A stretch of DNA of 64,000 bases from an uncultured Clostridia bacterium. Its GTDB lineage: Bacteria > Bacillota > Clostridia > UBA1381 > UBA9506. The DNA lies in contig CAKSBF010000003.1 of assembly GCA_934438075.1 (NCBI GenBank), positions 62,001-126,000 of the forward strand. The letters are read 5' to 3'. Shown piece by piece: positions 1-7,897 of the stretch. Positions within the stretch are counted from its first letter, which is position 1. Each line of letters begins with the position of its first letter. The notes beneath the pieces were generated by a model, which was not told where the DNA came from, made no database searches, and saw only the letters and a list, made by a program, of their open reading frames with translations. A program made the translations under genes and the position numbers.

Positions 1-525
1 CTTTGCCATTTTTATCATTTCCTCATCCGTATGTAAAAAGCCGTTTAATAACTCTAAAATGGTGACAATCAATGAAATAGCAAGAGCCATAACAATAATA
101 GCCTGCACTCCTGCCCCCACCCAAATGATAATAACCGGGCCGAGAGCTATCTTCGGCAGACTGTTTAATATTACAAGGTATGGTTCGCTGATACGTGACA
201 ATGTATCGGACCACCAAAGCAAACTTGCGCAAATAATGCCAAACCCCACACCAAGCAAGAAACCGACAATAGTCTCCATGCACGTCACACCCAGGTGCAG
301 TAATAAACCATTTGCGGATAAATTACAAAAAGTTTTTATAATTCTGCTCGGCTGACTTGTAATAAAACTGTCAATCCAGCCTAAACGTGCAGAAAGTTCC
401 CATAGTGCCAGCAAGAAAATCAAAATGAAAATTTGCGCTGTTAAAATGCCATATTTTTTGTAAGACACTTTCCTCAAATATTGCCTGCGTTCTTCCGAAA
501 GAGCCGGCAGTTTATTCTGATACAT
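1..525 (-). CDS. ABC transporter permease, NitT/TauT type (3' end missing)
   Basis: The minus strand reads open from an ATG at 525 to the window edge (175 codons, no stop), so the C-terminus lies outside. The product starts with a short charged cytoplasmic tail, then a membrane segment at about residues 28-45 and further hydrophobic segments at about 85-105, 118-140 and 145-165. This matches the permease (BPD_transp_1) of SsuC/TauC/ThiX-type importers for sulfonates, nitrate or pyrimidine vitamin precursors. The frame is cut just as the EAA loop, which contacts the ATPase, begins. Its start overlaps the end of the ATPase gene by 14 bp, so the two are translationally coupled. No substrate-binding protein is visible; it may lie beyond base 1. 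Substrate unknown. Confidence 0.88.
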   Translation of the reverse strand, partial: MYQNKLPALSEERRQYLRKVSYKKYGILTAQIFILIFLLALWELSARLGWIDSFITSQPSRIIKTFCNLSANGLLLHLGVTCMETIVGFLLGVGFGIICASLLWWSDTLSRISEPYLVILNSLPKIALGPVIIIWVGAGVQAIIVMALAISLIVTILELLNGFLHTDEEMIKMAK

Positions 526-1288
526 GAATATCCAGCTCCTTCCATATAAGATTAAAATACTCGGAAAACTCTCTTTGCTCCCGGCAAATAAGAGGTGTTC
601 TTTTAGCAATGGAATCAAAACGTATTTCATGAATCGCCTTCACCATTGCCGGTCGTCTTGACAACACAATCACCCTATCTGACATACTGATGGCCTCCGG
701 AATATCATGCGTTACCATCAGTGTAGTTTTCCCTTCGTTTTTAATAATCTGATAAACATCGTCACCAACGGCAAGACGCATTTGATAATCAAGCGCCGAA
801 AAGGCTTCATCCAAAAGCAAGATTTCCGGTTTTGTCACCAACGTACGAATTAATGCCGCACGTTGACGCATACCCCCGGACAATTGCGCCGGATATTTAT
901 TTTTAAACTCATACAAGCCATAGGTCTTTAGCAGTTCATCTGCATAGGAAAGAGTCTCCTCGTTTATCTCGCCGCGAATTTCCAAGCCAAGCAAAATATT
1001 CTTATATATGGTTCTCCATTCCAGCAAATTATCTTTTTGCAGCATATAGCCTATTTTGGGTGAAATACCGGATACTTTTTTATCTTCTACCGCGACCGTT
1101 CCGCTGCTTGGCGAAAGAAGTCCGCTGATAATGGATAAAATAGTTGACTTTCCGCAGCCGGAAGGCCCCACCAGACTGACAAACTCCCCGGGATATATTT
1201 GAAAACTAACATCATTTATGGCATCAATTTCTCCGGATACATCCTGGTATTTCATGCAAATATGTTCCAACGAAAGCGCACTCATCAT
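512..1288 (-). CDS. ABC transporter ATP-binding protein, SsuB/TauB type
   Basis: Cytoplasmic ATPase of 258 residues that powers the importer whose permease follows it. Walker A GPSGCGKST lies at residues 41-49, then a Q-loop (YMLQKDNLL), the signature LSGGMRQRA, Walker B ILLLDEAFSALD, and the switch His in MVTHDIPEA. The signature and the DEAFSALD box are typical of the nitrate/sulfonate/taurine subgroup. Two adjacent ATGs occur; AGAGGTGGT sits better for the second (1285), so the protein may be one residue shorter. The gene overlaps the permease by 14 bp. It begins about 70 bp after a terminator and so probably starts its own operon. The substrate cannot be read from the ATPase. Confidence 0.93.
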   Translation of the reverse strand: MMSALSLEHICMKYQDVSGEIDAINDVSFQIYPGEFVSLVGPSGCGKSTILSIISGLLSPSSGTVAVEDKKVSGISPKIGYMLQKDNLLEWRTIYKNILLGLEIRGEINEETLSYADELLKTYGLYEFKNKYPAQLSGGMRQRAALIRTLVTKPEILLLDEAFSALDYQMRLAVGDDVYQIIKNEGKTTLMVTHDIPEAISMSDRVIVLSRRPAMVKAIHEIRFDSIAKRTPLICREQREFSEYFNLIWKELDIHVSE

Positions 1289-1360
1289 ACCACCTCTCTT
1301 TTTTTGTTTACAATATTATTATATTGCATTAAGCCGCATTTGTGATTTGAAAACAAGCAC

Positions 1361-1392
1361 AAAAAAGAGACTGCTTGAAAAGCAGTCTCTTT
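1361..1392 (-). terminator. Rho-independent terminator after the GldG-like gene
   Basis: GAGACTGC (1367-1374) pairs with GCAGTCTC (1382-1389), with further A-T pairs on both sides and a five-base loop. On the minus strand the stem is followed by six T residues. It lies 27 bp past the stop of the GldG-like gene. Confidence 0.9.
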
Positions 1393-1418
1393 ACAAATTT
1401 AAACTATTAATACCATTA

Positions 1419-2834
1419 CTACTTATAACGTCTTCTCAGCCAAATAACCAATCCTGCTGCTAAAAGCCCAACCGGAACAACTACAACCAAAATAGCAAAC
1501 CACACCCAGAACTGACCCTGCGTGATAGTAAGTGATCCGCCCGGCATCAACTTAGCGCGCACCGTAATGCCGCTTCCCGAATCTTTCATCCAGTTTACGG
1601 TATTAAGGAAAATGTCCTCATTGGCAAAGCGTGCCTCCAAAAGCATACCGTCAAACATTGTTTCCGAGCCGTAAACGACTAGATGTCCGGTATGTGTTTC
1701 ATTGCTGTCCATCTCATAATTTTCCCGTGTTGCTGCAAGCATTAAGTTAAATACCCCATTTTTTGCATTATCCAGCTGCGAACCGCTTGAAAGAGCTTCA
1801 ACGGTTGTCTCCGTTGCCTCCGGCGAAGATTTTAATACTGTTTTAACTTCTACTGACTGCGGCAGATCCGCTGCAATCTCAAAACTGTTGGAAAGACCGG
1901 ACACTACCTTTTTCTGTCCCTCCGCTACCGGCTTAGCGATGTCATGCTCGTCAAATTCCACCATAGAATACTGCGTGCCGCTGAGCATTTGCTTCTGATC
2001 AATAACAATATTGTTATTACGAACAATACCCCAATCATCAGCTAGATAGCTTTCCAATCTGTCCAGTTTTTTGGTAATGGCAGGATCAAACCCTATCATT
2101 ACATTTCCGCCGCGGTCAAGGTAAGCATCCAGCTTATTAATTTCCTCCGCCGAAAAATCATTCTGCGGCGCATTAATAATTACCATCGAATTTCCATCTG
2201 CCGGAAAATCTTCCGTTAATGTATCCAACGTAACCGTTTGATAAGCATCCGTTTCCAGCGCAGTCTCCGTAGAACTTGCCTTCGTCTCCCCGTGACCGGT
2301 GGTAAAGGTAATTGCCGACAAAGACATACCATCTACAAAATTAGTCAGTTTAGAGGTAACAGAACGTTCGATATTGCTCTGTCCATCTGTCGTGATAAAG
2401 TTTGCCGAACTTACAAATTCACTTTTATCTCCGCATTTTAACACCAAAGAACCAAGTGTAAATTTATCTGCCTCAATCATGGTTTGATAAGGTGCCAAAG
2501 CAGACGGATCTTTTACCAGGTCAATTTCCTGCACAGATATTTTGCTGTTGTGCTGCGTATATTTACTTAACACATTTTTAATAGTTGAAACCTGCTCCGA
2601 CTCCGTCCCATTGGTAAACATTAATATTTGAACATCCTGATCAATCTTATCCAGAATTTCCTTACTGGTGTCCGTCAATTCATAAATGCCATCCTCGGTA
2701 AAATCAATTTCCAAAGAAAAACGATCGTTGAGCGTGACCAAAATAGCGTTTAACAGCAGCGTAATAATAATCGCTCCAACAATAATGACGGAAGAATTAA
2801 CAGAATAGCGAAATGCTTTTTTATTACTTTTCAT
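1419..2834 (-). CDS. GldG-like ABC transporter auxiliary protein
   Basis: A 471-residue protein with one membrane segment near the N-terminus (about residues 15-35), a large extracytoplasmic region and a C-terminal membrane anchor ending in an arginine-rich tail. The middle resembles the GldG/ABC_transp_aux fold, including a phrase on staying in the active state of an ABC exporter (EIDFTEDGIYELTDTS). The start chosen is the ATG at 2834, giving a TAATG overlap with the permease stop; an in-frame GTG at 2843 is less likely. It forms a three-gene operon with the preceding permease and ATPase. Similar operons often carry a DUF4340 gene next; here a terminator comes instead. The family is linked to gliding in Bacteroidetes, but in Firmicutes its exported substrate is unknown. 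Confidence 0.82.
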   Translation of the reverse strand: MKSNKKAFRYSVNSSVIIVGAIIITLLLNAILVTLNDRFSLEIDFTEDGIYELTDTSKEILDKIDQDVQILMFTNGTESEQVSTIKNVLSKYTQHNSKISVQEIDLVKDPSALAPYQTMIEADKFTLGSLVLKCGDKSEFVSSANFITTDGQSNIERSVTSKLTNFVDGMSLSAITFTTGHGETKASSTETALETDAYQTVTLDTLTEDFPADGNSMVIINAPQNDFSAEEINKLDAYLDRGGNVMIGFDPAITKKLDRLESYLADDWGIVRNNNIVIDQKQMLSGTQYSMVEFDEHDIAKPVAEGQKKVVSGLSNSFEIAADLPQSVEVKTVLKSSPEATETTVEALSSGSQLDNAKNGVFNLMLAATRENYEMDSNETHTGHLVVYGSETMFDGMLLEARFANEDIFLNTVNWMKDSGSGITVRAKLMPGGSLTITQGQFWVWFAILVVVVPVGLLAAGLVIWLRRRYK

Positions 2835-3568
2835 TATTTCCACCGCCTTTTCTCAATTACACGCACAGTGAGCAACAAAAACAGTGCCGTTAAACTCACA
2901 AAATAAAACACCGGCACAAAATTAAGCACGCCAAGAGTAAAGTCCGTAAAACGATTATTGACAGCAAGAAAATCTGTCAGCCAGTCAAGCGATACTCCCA
3001 GCCAATGAAATGCACCGCTCAGCATATTGGCAAAGCCGAAATTCAAACTGGAAGAAAACCACAGGAAAAAGATAATCGCCAACGTGGATACCGCAGCAAT
3101 GACCTGACTTTGTGTGAGCGAGGACAAGAATAGTCCGATGGAAATAAAAAATGCACCCATCAGAAACAATCCCAAATAGCCGATAAATATTTCGCTGAAA
3201 ACGGGCTTTCCGTATGTATTCAGCACCAAAATATAAAACATAGTTGCCACAATCGCAATCAAAAGCACCGCGGCTGCAGCAAAAAATTTACCAAGTACAA
3301 TGTCCGTTATCTTAACCGGCGCAGTCAGCAAAAGCTGATCCGTTTTGCTTTTTCTTTCTTCCGCAAAGGTCCGCATGGTTAAAATCGGGACAACAAAAAT
3401 AAATATTAAACTAATATTACTGAAGAAATATTTCATCAGCGTCGTTTGGCTGTTTAAATTAATAAACACAAACATCAGCGAAGCATAGAAAAAGAATGCC
3501 GCCAAGAAGACAAATCCAATCGGGGACCTGAAATATGCTTTAAACTCTCTCTTAAAAATTGCCTGCAT
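2834..3568 (-). CDS. ABC-2 type permease, GldF-like
   Basis: Integral membrane protein of 244 residues with six hydrophobic segments (about 18-38, 45-67, 96-118, 132-155, 160-180, 218-238). The N-terminal phrase AIFKREFKAYFRSPIGFVF is typical of ABC-2 exporters that work with a GldA/CcmA ATPase. It is sandwiched between the ATPase (one-base TAATG overlap) and the GldG-like partner (same overlap), so the three subunits are made together. Export function is inferred from family; nothing visible points to a substrate. Confidence 0.88.
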   Translation of the reverse strand: MQAIFKREFKAYFRSPIGFVFLAAFFFYASLMFVFINLNSQTTLMKYFFSNISLIFIFVVPILTMRTFAEERKSKTDQLLLTAPVKITDIVLGKFFAAAAVLLIAIVATMFYILVLNTYGKPVFSEIFIGYLGLFLMGAFFISIGLFLSSLTQSQVIAAVSTLAIIFFLWFSSSLNFGFANMLSGAFHWLGVSLDWLTDFLAVNNRFTDFTLGVLNFVPVFYFVSLTALFLLLTVRVIEKRRWK

Positions 3569-4623
3569 TATAAATCCCCCTCCTCTTCCTTATTTTCCTC
3601 TTCCGATGTTGTTTCGGCATTATTACCATCCACCTTGCCGACCATTTCTACTTCATCCTCCGAAACACTTTCATACACTGCATCAATCTCCGCAGGATTT
3701 TGTGTTACCTCCAGGAAGATATCTTCAAGGCTTAAGTCAAGCGCCTGCATTGCCAAGATAGGCAAACTATTCTGCGCAAGGGCATTGAAAATCGGCGTGC
3801 GAACATCTACGTTCGGTTCGGCTTCTATCACAAAGTCAATGGAGCCTGCCTCTTTTCTGCCGAGCGACTTAATATAGGTAATGCCTGCAATTCCTTCCAA
3901 CGCATCCAAAATTGTTCTTTCGTCACCGGCAACCCGCAACTGGAATTTATTTTCGTTGGAAATGGATTTTCCAAGATTTTCCGCCGTATCACTTGCCACA
4001 AGTTTACCCTTATTAATAATAATAACACGCTCACAAATCGCATTGACTTCCTGCAGGATATGTGAGGATAAAATAACGGTATGGTCACGTCCGAGCTTTT
4101 TAATGACATCACGAATCTCAATAATCTGCTTCGGGTCAAGACCAACTGTAGGCTCGTCCAAAATCAAAACCTCCGGATTACCTACCATTGCCTGTGCAAG
4201 ACCGACTCTTTGTTTATATCCCTTCGACAAATTGGAAATCAAACGATCTTTTACATCCGTAATTTTAACCGCTTCCATAATTTTGGAAAGGTGCTCTGCT
4301 CTTTCATCCTTCACACCTTTTAAATCATAAACAAAGTCAAGATATTCGCTGACCGTCATATCCATGTAAAGCGGCGGATGCTCCGGCAGATAGCCGATTC
4401 GTTTTTTTGCTTCAATCGGATTATCCAAAATATCGTAACCATCAATTTTTACCTCACCCGAAGTACAGGAAAGGTAACCTGTTAAGATATTCATTGTGGT
4501 AGATTTTCCGGCTCCGTTCGGACCGAGAAAGCCCAAAATTTCACCCTTGGGAACAGTAAAAGAAATATTGTCAACCGCTAGGTTATCACCATATTTCTTG
4601 GTTAAATTTTTTATTTCAACCAT
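3568..4623 (-). CDS. ABC exporter ATPase, GldA/CcmA-like
   Basis: ATPase of 351 residues. Walker A GPNGAGKST is near residue 37, the signature LSKGYKQRV near 135, Walker B VLILDEPTVGLDP near 160, and a switch His in LSSHILQEV. After the nucleotide-binding domain comes about 100 residues of the DUF4162-like C-terminal domain, then an acidic tail very rich in Glu and Asp (last 35 residues). The RBS GGGAGG precedes the ATG at 4623. It is the first gene of the gldA-gldF-gldG-like operon. A hairpin with T-tract lies between it and the upstream promoter-like element, so expression may be attenuated. Confidence 0.9.
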   Translation of the reverse strand: MVEIKNLTKKYGDNLAVDNISFTVPKGEILGFLGPNGAGKSTTMNILTGYLSCTSGEVKIDGYDILDNPIEAKKRIGYLPEHPPLYMDMTVSEYLDFVYDLKGVKDERAEHLSKIMEAVKITDVKDRLISNLSKGYKQRVGLAQAMVGNPEVLILDEPTVGLDPKQIIEIRDVIKKLGRDHTVILSSHILQEVNAICERVIIINKGKLVASDTAENLGKSISNENKFQLRVAGDERTILDALEGIAGITYIKSLGRKEAGSIDFVIEAEPNVDVRTPIFNALAQNSLPILAMQALDLSLEDIFLEVTQNPAEIDAVYESVSEDEVEMVGKVDGNNAETTSEEENKEEEGDL

Positions 4624-4660
4624 GCAATATTAACCTCCCGTTTGGAAATAATCAAAGCTT

Positions 4661-4687
4661 AAAAAGCCGCCTATGCGGCGGCTTTTT
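4661..4687 (-). terminator. Terminator of aspS, possible attenuator of the gldA-like operon
   Basis: AAAAAGCCGCC (4661-4671) and GGCGGCTTTTT (4677-4687) form an 11-bp perfect stem with a five-base loop. The T-tract works in both directions. It lies 76 bp past the aspS stop and 38 bp before the gldA-like start. Confidence 0.88.
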
Positions 4688-4700
4688 AACGCCGTTTTTT

Positions 4701-4709
4701 ATTTTAGCA
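4701..4709 (-). promoter_or_regulatory. Possible extended -10 promoter for the gldA-like operon
   Basis: The minus strand reads TGCTAAAAT, an extended -10 element, with no good -35 box at standard spacing. If it is used, transcription would start almost directly at the hairpin 4661-4687. Confidence 0.3.
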
Positions 4710-4762
4710 TATCTTTGTGTACGTTTTGTGAATAAAACGTAAAAATTTGTCTGATTATTATT

Positions 4763-6550
4763 TTATTCTACCGGCATATCCATTTTTATGTTTAATTCGC
4801 GAAGTTGTTTTCCGTCTACCGTACCGGGAGCACCGGACATAATTTCCGAAGCATCTTTAACTTTCGGGAATGCGATGACATCACGGATACTGTCTCTTCC
4901 TGCCAAAAGCATAATCAAGCGGTCAAGACCATATGCCATACCGCCGTGCGGAGGTGTGCCGTATTTGAAAGCTTCCAGAAGGAATCCGAAACGGGCATTG
5001 GCATCCTCTTCCGAAAAACCAAGAGCCGCAAACATTTTGGACTGCAGCTCCGGATTATTAATACGAATACTGCCGCCGCCAACCTCTGTACCGTTAAACA
5101 CCATATCATAAGCCTTTGCGCGAACCTTATGCGGCTCGCTGTCAAGCAGCGGAATGTCCTCCTCCATCGGCATAGTAAACGGATGATGTTTTGCAACATA
5201 ACGTTTTTCTTCCTCACTATACTCAAAAAGCGGAAATTCCGTAACCCACAAAAGGTCATAGCTGTCTTTCGATATTAATTCAAAGCGCTTTGCCAGTTCC
5301 AAACGCAGAGCGCCGAGCGCATCATAAACAATCTGGTCACGATCAGCAACAATCATAATAATATCACCGACCTCCGCCTGCATGGCAGACAGCATAGCGT
5401 CAATTTCTTCCTGTTTAAAGAACTTCGTAATCGGCGACTTTAGCTCGTTTTCACCGACAACAATCCATGCAAGCCCCTTTGCCTTATAAATTTTAACAAA
5501 ATCAACCAATCCATCTAAATCTCGACGGGAAAGCTTAGCGTCGCCGCCCTTGCAGTTAATCGCGCGAACACTGCCGCCCTTCTTAATGACATCTGCAAAT
5601 ACTTTAAATTCACAATCCTTCACAACCTCAGAAAGGTTCACCAATTCTAAACCAAAGCGGGTATCCGGCTTATCGGAACCAAAACGATCCATAGCTTCCT
5701 GATAGGTCATACGGCGGAAAGGTGTCGGCAGATCTATGTTATAAACCTCCTTGAACACTTTTTTCATAAAGCCCTCATTCATGCTCATAACGTCCTCTTC
5801 GTTTACAAAGGACATTTCCAAGTCTATCTGCGTAAATTCCGGCTGACGGTCTGCCCTTAAATCCTCATCCCGGAAGCATTTTGCAATCTGAAAATAACGA
5901 TCCATACCGGAAACCATCAATAGCTGCTTATAAAGCTGCGGCGACTGCGGCAGTGCGTAGAACGAACCGGGATGCACACGGCTTGGCACCAGATAGTCTC
6001 TTGCTCCCTCCGGCGTAGACTTGATCAAAACAGGGGTTTCAATCTCCAAGAAACCATTATCATCATAGTAGTCTCTTGCCAATTTGCAAACCCGATGACG
6101 CAGTTCCATCAACCGCTGCATATCCGGACGACGCAAGTCAAGATAACGATATTTTAAACGTACCTCTTCACGTACATTGCTGTTTTCCTCAATATAAATC
6201 GGAGGCGTTTCCGACTTAGACAAAATGCGAAGTTCTGTCGCTTTCAGTTCTATTTCACCGGTCGCAATTTTTTCATTCACCGTTTCCGGATCACGCTTTA
6301 CAATTTCACCCGTTACTGCCAATACATATTCACTGCGGATGGTATCTGCCTTGTCAAACATTTCTTTATCCTGTTCCACATTGAATACCACCTGCAAGAT
6401 TCCGCTGCGGTCACGCAGATCTACAAAAATAACACCGCCCAAATTACGGTAAACCTGTGTCCAACCCATAACGGTAACAGTTTTACCGACATCTTCCATC
6501 GTGAACTCGCCGCATCGGCGTGTTCTCTTTAAACCCTTAATCGTCTCCAT
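4763..6550 (-). CDS. aspS: Aspartyl-tRNA synthetase
   Basis: Class II synthetase of 595 residues that charges tRNA-Asp with aspartate in the cytoplasm. An OB-fold anticodon-binding domain fills about residues 1-110, motif 2 (FRDEDLRADRQPEFTQ) is near 217, the bacterial GAD insertion spans about 300-415, and motif 3 (GLDRLIMLLAG) is near 532. Length and the GAD insertion mark it as the bacterial type. GGAGG lies 10 bp before the ATG. It follows hisS by 21 bp, so the two are probably co-transcribed, an arrangement common in Firmicutes. I saw no T-box leader in the short gap. Whether it also charges tRNA-Asn cannot be judged here. Confidence 0.97.
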   Translation of the reverse strand: METIKGLKRTRRCGEFTMEDVGKTVTVMGWTQVYRNLGGVIFVDLRDRSGILQVVFNVEQDKEMFDKADTIRSEYVLAVTGEIVKRDPETVNEKIATGEIELKATELRILSKSETPPIYIEENSNVREEVRLKYRYLDLRRPDMQRLMELRHRVCKLARDYYDDNGFLEIETPVLIKSTPEGARDYLVPSRVHPGSFYALPQSPQLYKQLLMVSGMDRYFQIAKCFRDEDLRADRQPEFTQIDLEMSFVNEEDVMSMNEGFMKKVFKEVYNIDLPTPFRRMTYQEAMDRFGSDKPDTRFGLELVNLSEVVKDCEFKVFADVIKKGGSVRAINCKGGDAKLSRRDLDGLVDFVKIYKAKGLAWIVVGENELKSPITKFFKQEEIDAMLSAMQAEVGDIIMIVADRDQIVYDALGALRLELAKRFELISKDSYDLLWVTEFPLFEYSEEEKRYVAKHHPFTMPMEEDIPLLDSEPHKVRAKAYDMVFNGTEVGGGSIRINNPELQSKMFAALGFSEEDANARFGFLLEAFKYGTPPHGGMAYGLDRLIMLLAGRDSIRDVIAFPKVKDASEIMSGAPGTVDGKQLRELNIKMDMPVE

Positions 6551-6571
6551 CTTTTGCAGCCTCCAATATTT

Positions 6572-7831
6572 TTATCTGTTGTCTTTTATATACTTTCCTA
6601 TCTCTTCCAACGGAAGAGTTACCTTATCGCCGGTCTCCATATTCTTAAGTTCCGCACTGCCGGCGTTAATTTCATCATCACCAAGCACCATCGAATAACG
6701 TGCATTAATTTTATTGGCATATTTCATCTGCGCCTTTACACTGCGCTCTAAATAATCACGTTCTGCACGAATCCCCTCTTTGCGCAAATGATAAACGAAG
6801 TTTTGTACATACTGATCGGCAGTCTTACCAATATTTGCAACAAAAATTTCTGTTGTCTCATTGTTCTCAAGCTCAATTCCCAAATTATCCAACATCAGCA
6901 TCAGACGTTCCACACCAAGTCCAAAGCCGACGCCCGGCGTATCCGGTCCGCCCAATTCTTCTACAAGACCATTGTAACGTCCGCCGCCGCAAACTGTACC
7001 CTGTGCGCCAATATTTTTAGAAACAATTTCAAAAACCGTTTTGGTATAGTAATCCAAACCGCGCACAATTGTACCGTCTATACGATAAGGGATTCCCATG
7101 CCATCTAAATATGCTTTCACCTGCTCAAAATGTTCATGGCAGTCCTCGCAGATATTGTCAAGCAAAATAGGTGCATTCATATAAATCGCCTTACACTCCT
7201 GTGACTTGCAATCCATAATCCGCAGCGGATTTTTTTCATAGCGCTGACGGCAAGTTTCACACAATTCGTTTAAATGCGGACGAAAATATTCCTTCAATTT
7301 TTCATTATATATCTTGCGGCACTTTGGACAGCCAATACTATTAATATTCAACTCTATCCCACTGACCCCCAGACGGCGAAACAACTCCATTGCAAGAGAA
7401 ATTACCTCGGCATCAATTGCAGCGCCGTGAGCACCGAACGCCTCCACGCCAAACTGATGAAATGCACGCAGTCTGCCTGCCTGCGGTTTCTCATAACGAA
7501 AACACGGGGAAATGTAATAAAGTTTGCTTGGCTGCGGATTCGCATAAAGCGAATGTTCCACAAAACTCCGCACAACCGGCGAAGTACCCTCCGCCTTCAG
7601 AGTAATGCTTCGGTTACCCTTGTCCGGGAAAGTGTACATTTCCTTCTGCACTACATCCGTGGTATCACCTACACCGCGCTCAAACAGTTCTGTATGCTCA
7701 AACATCGGCGTGCGGATCTCGCTGTATCCATATTCAAGACACAGACGGCGCATTTCCTGTTCCACTCTGTGCCACTTATATACTTCAGCAGGTAATACGT
7801 CATGCGTTCCTCTCGGTGCCTTTACTTGCAT
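6572..7831 (-). CDS. hisS: Histidyl-tRNA synthetase
   Basis: Class II synthetase of 419 residues that attaches histidine to tRNA-His. It shows the N-terminal KAPRGTHDVLP phrase, motif 2 (FRYEKPQAGRLRAFHQFG, about 111-128), the histidine-specific GLDYYTKTVFE (about 257), motif 3 (GFGLGVERLML) and a C-terminal anticodon-binding domain. A longer frame starts at 7852, but AAGGAGG lies inside it, 7 bp before the ATG at 7831, so 7831 is the start. Four Cys near residues 170-200 resemble a zinc site (CPKC, CETC, CEDC). It sits 66 bp after smc with no terminator between. Confidence 0.97.
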   Translation of the reverse strand: MQVKAPRGTHDVLPAEVYKWHRVEQEMRRLCLEYGYSEIRTPMFEHTELFERGVGDTTDVVQKEMYTFPDKGNRSITLKAEGTSPVVRSFVEHSLYANPQPSKLYYISPCFRYEKPQAGRLRAFHQFGVEAFGAHGAAIDAEVISLAMELFRRLGVSGIELNINSIGCPKCRKIYNEKLKEYFRPHLNELCETCRQRYEKNPLRIMDCKSQECKAIYMNAPILLDNICEDCHEHFEQVKAYLDGMGIPYRIDGTIVRGLDYYTKTVFEIVSKNIGAQGTVCGGGRYNGLVEELGGPDTPGVGFGLGVERLMLMLDNLGIELENNETTEIFVANIGKTADQYVQNFVYHLRKEGIRAERDYLERSVKAQMKYANKINARYSMVLGDDEINAGSAELKNMETGDKVTLPLEEIGKYIKDNR

Positions 7832-7897
7832 ATTACCAACCTCCTTTTTCAAAATTAACTGTTTAATTATATCACATTATCTCAAAAAATGCAATTC

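Noticed and set aside
3881..4330. Plus-strand frame of 149 codons opposite the gldA-like gene
   Set aside because: Mirror of a well-supported ATPase gene; no independent coding evidence.
7832..7897. T-box leader before hisS-aspS
   Set aside because: The gap to smc is only 66 bp and holds no specifier stem or terminator pair.
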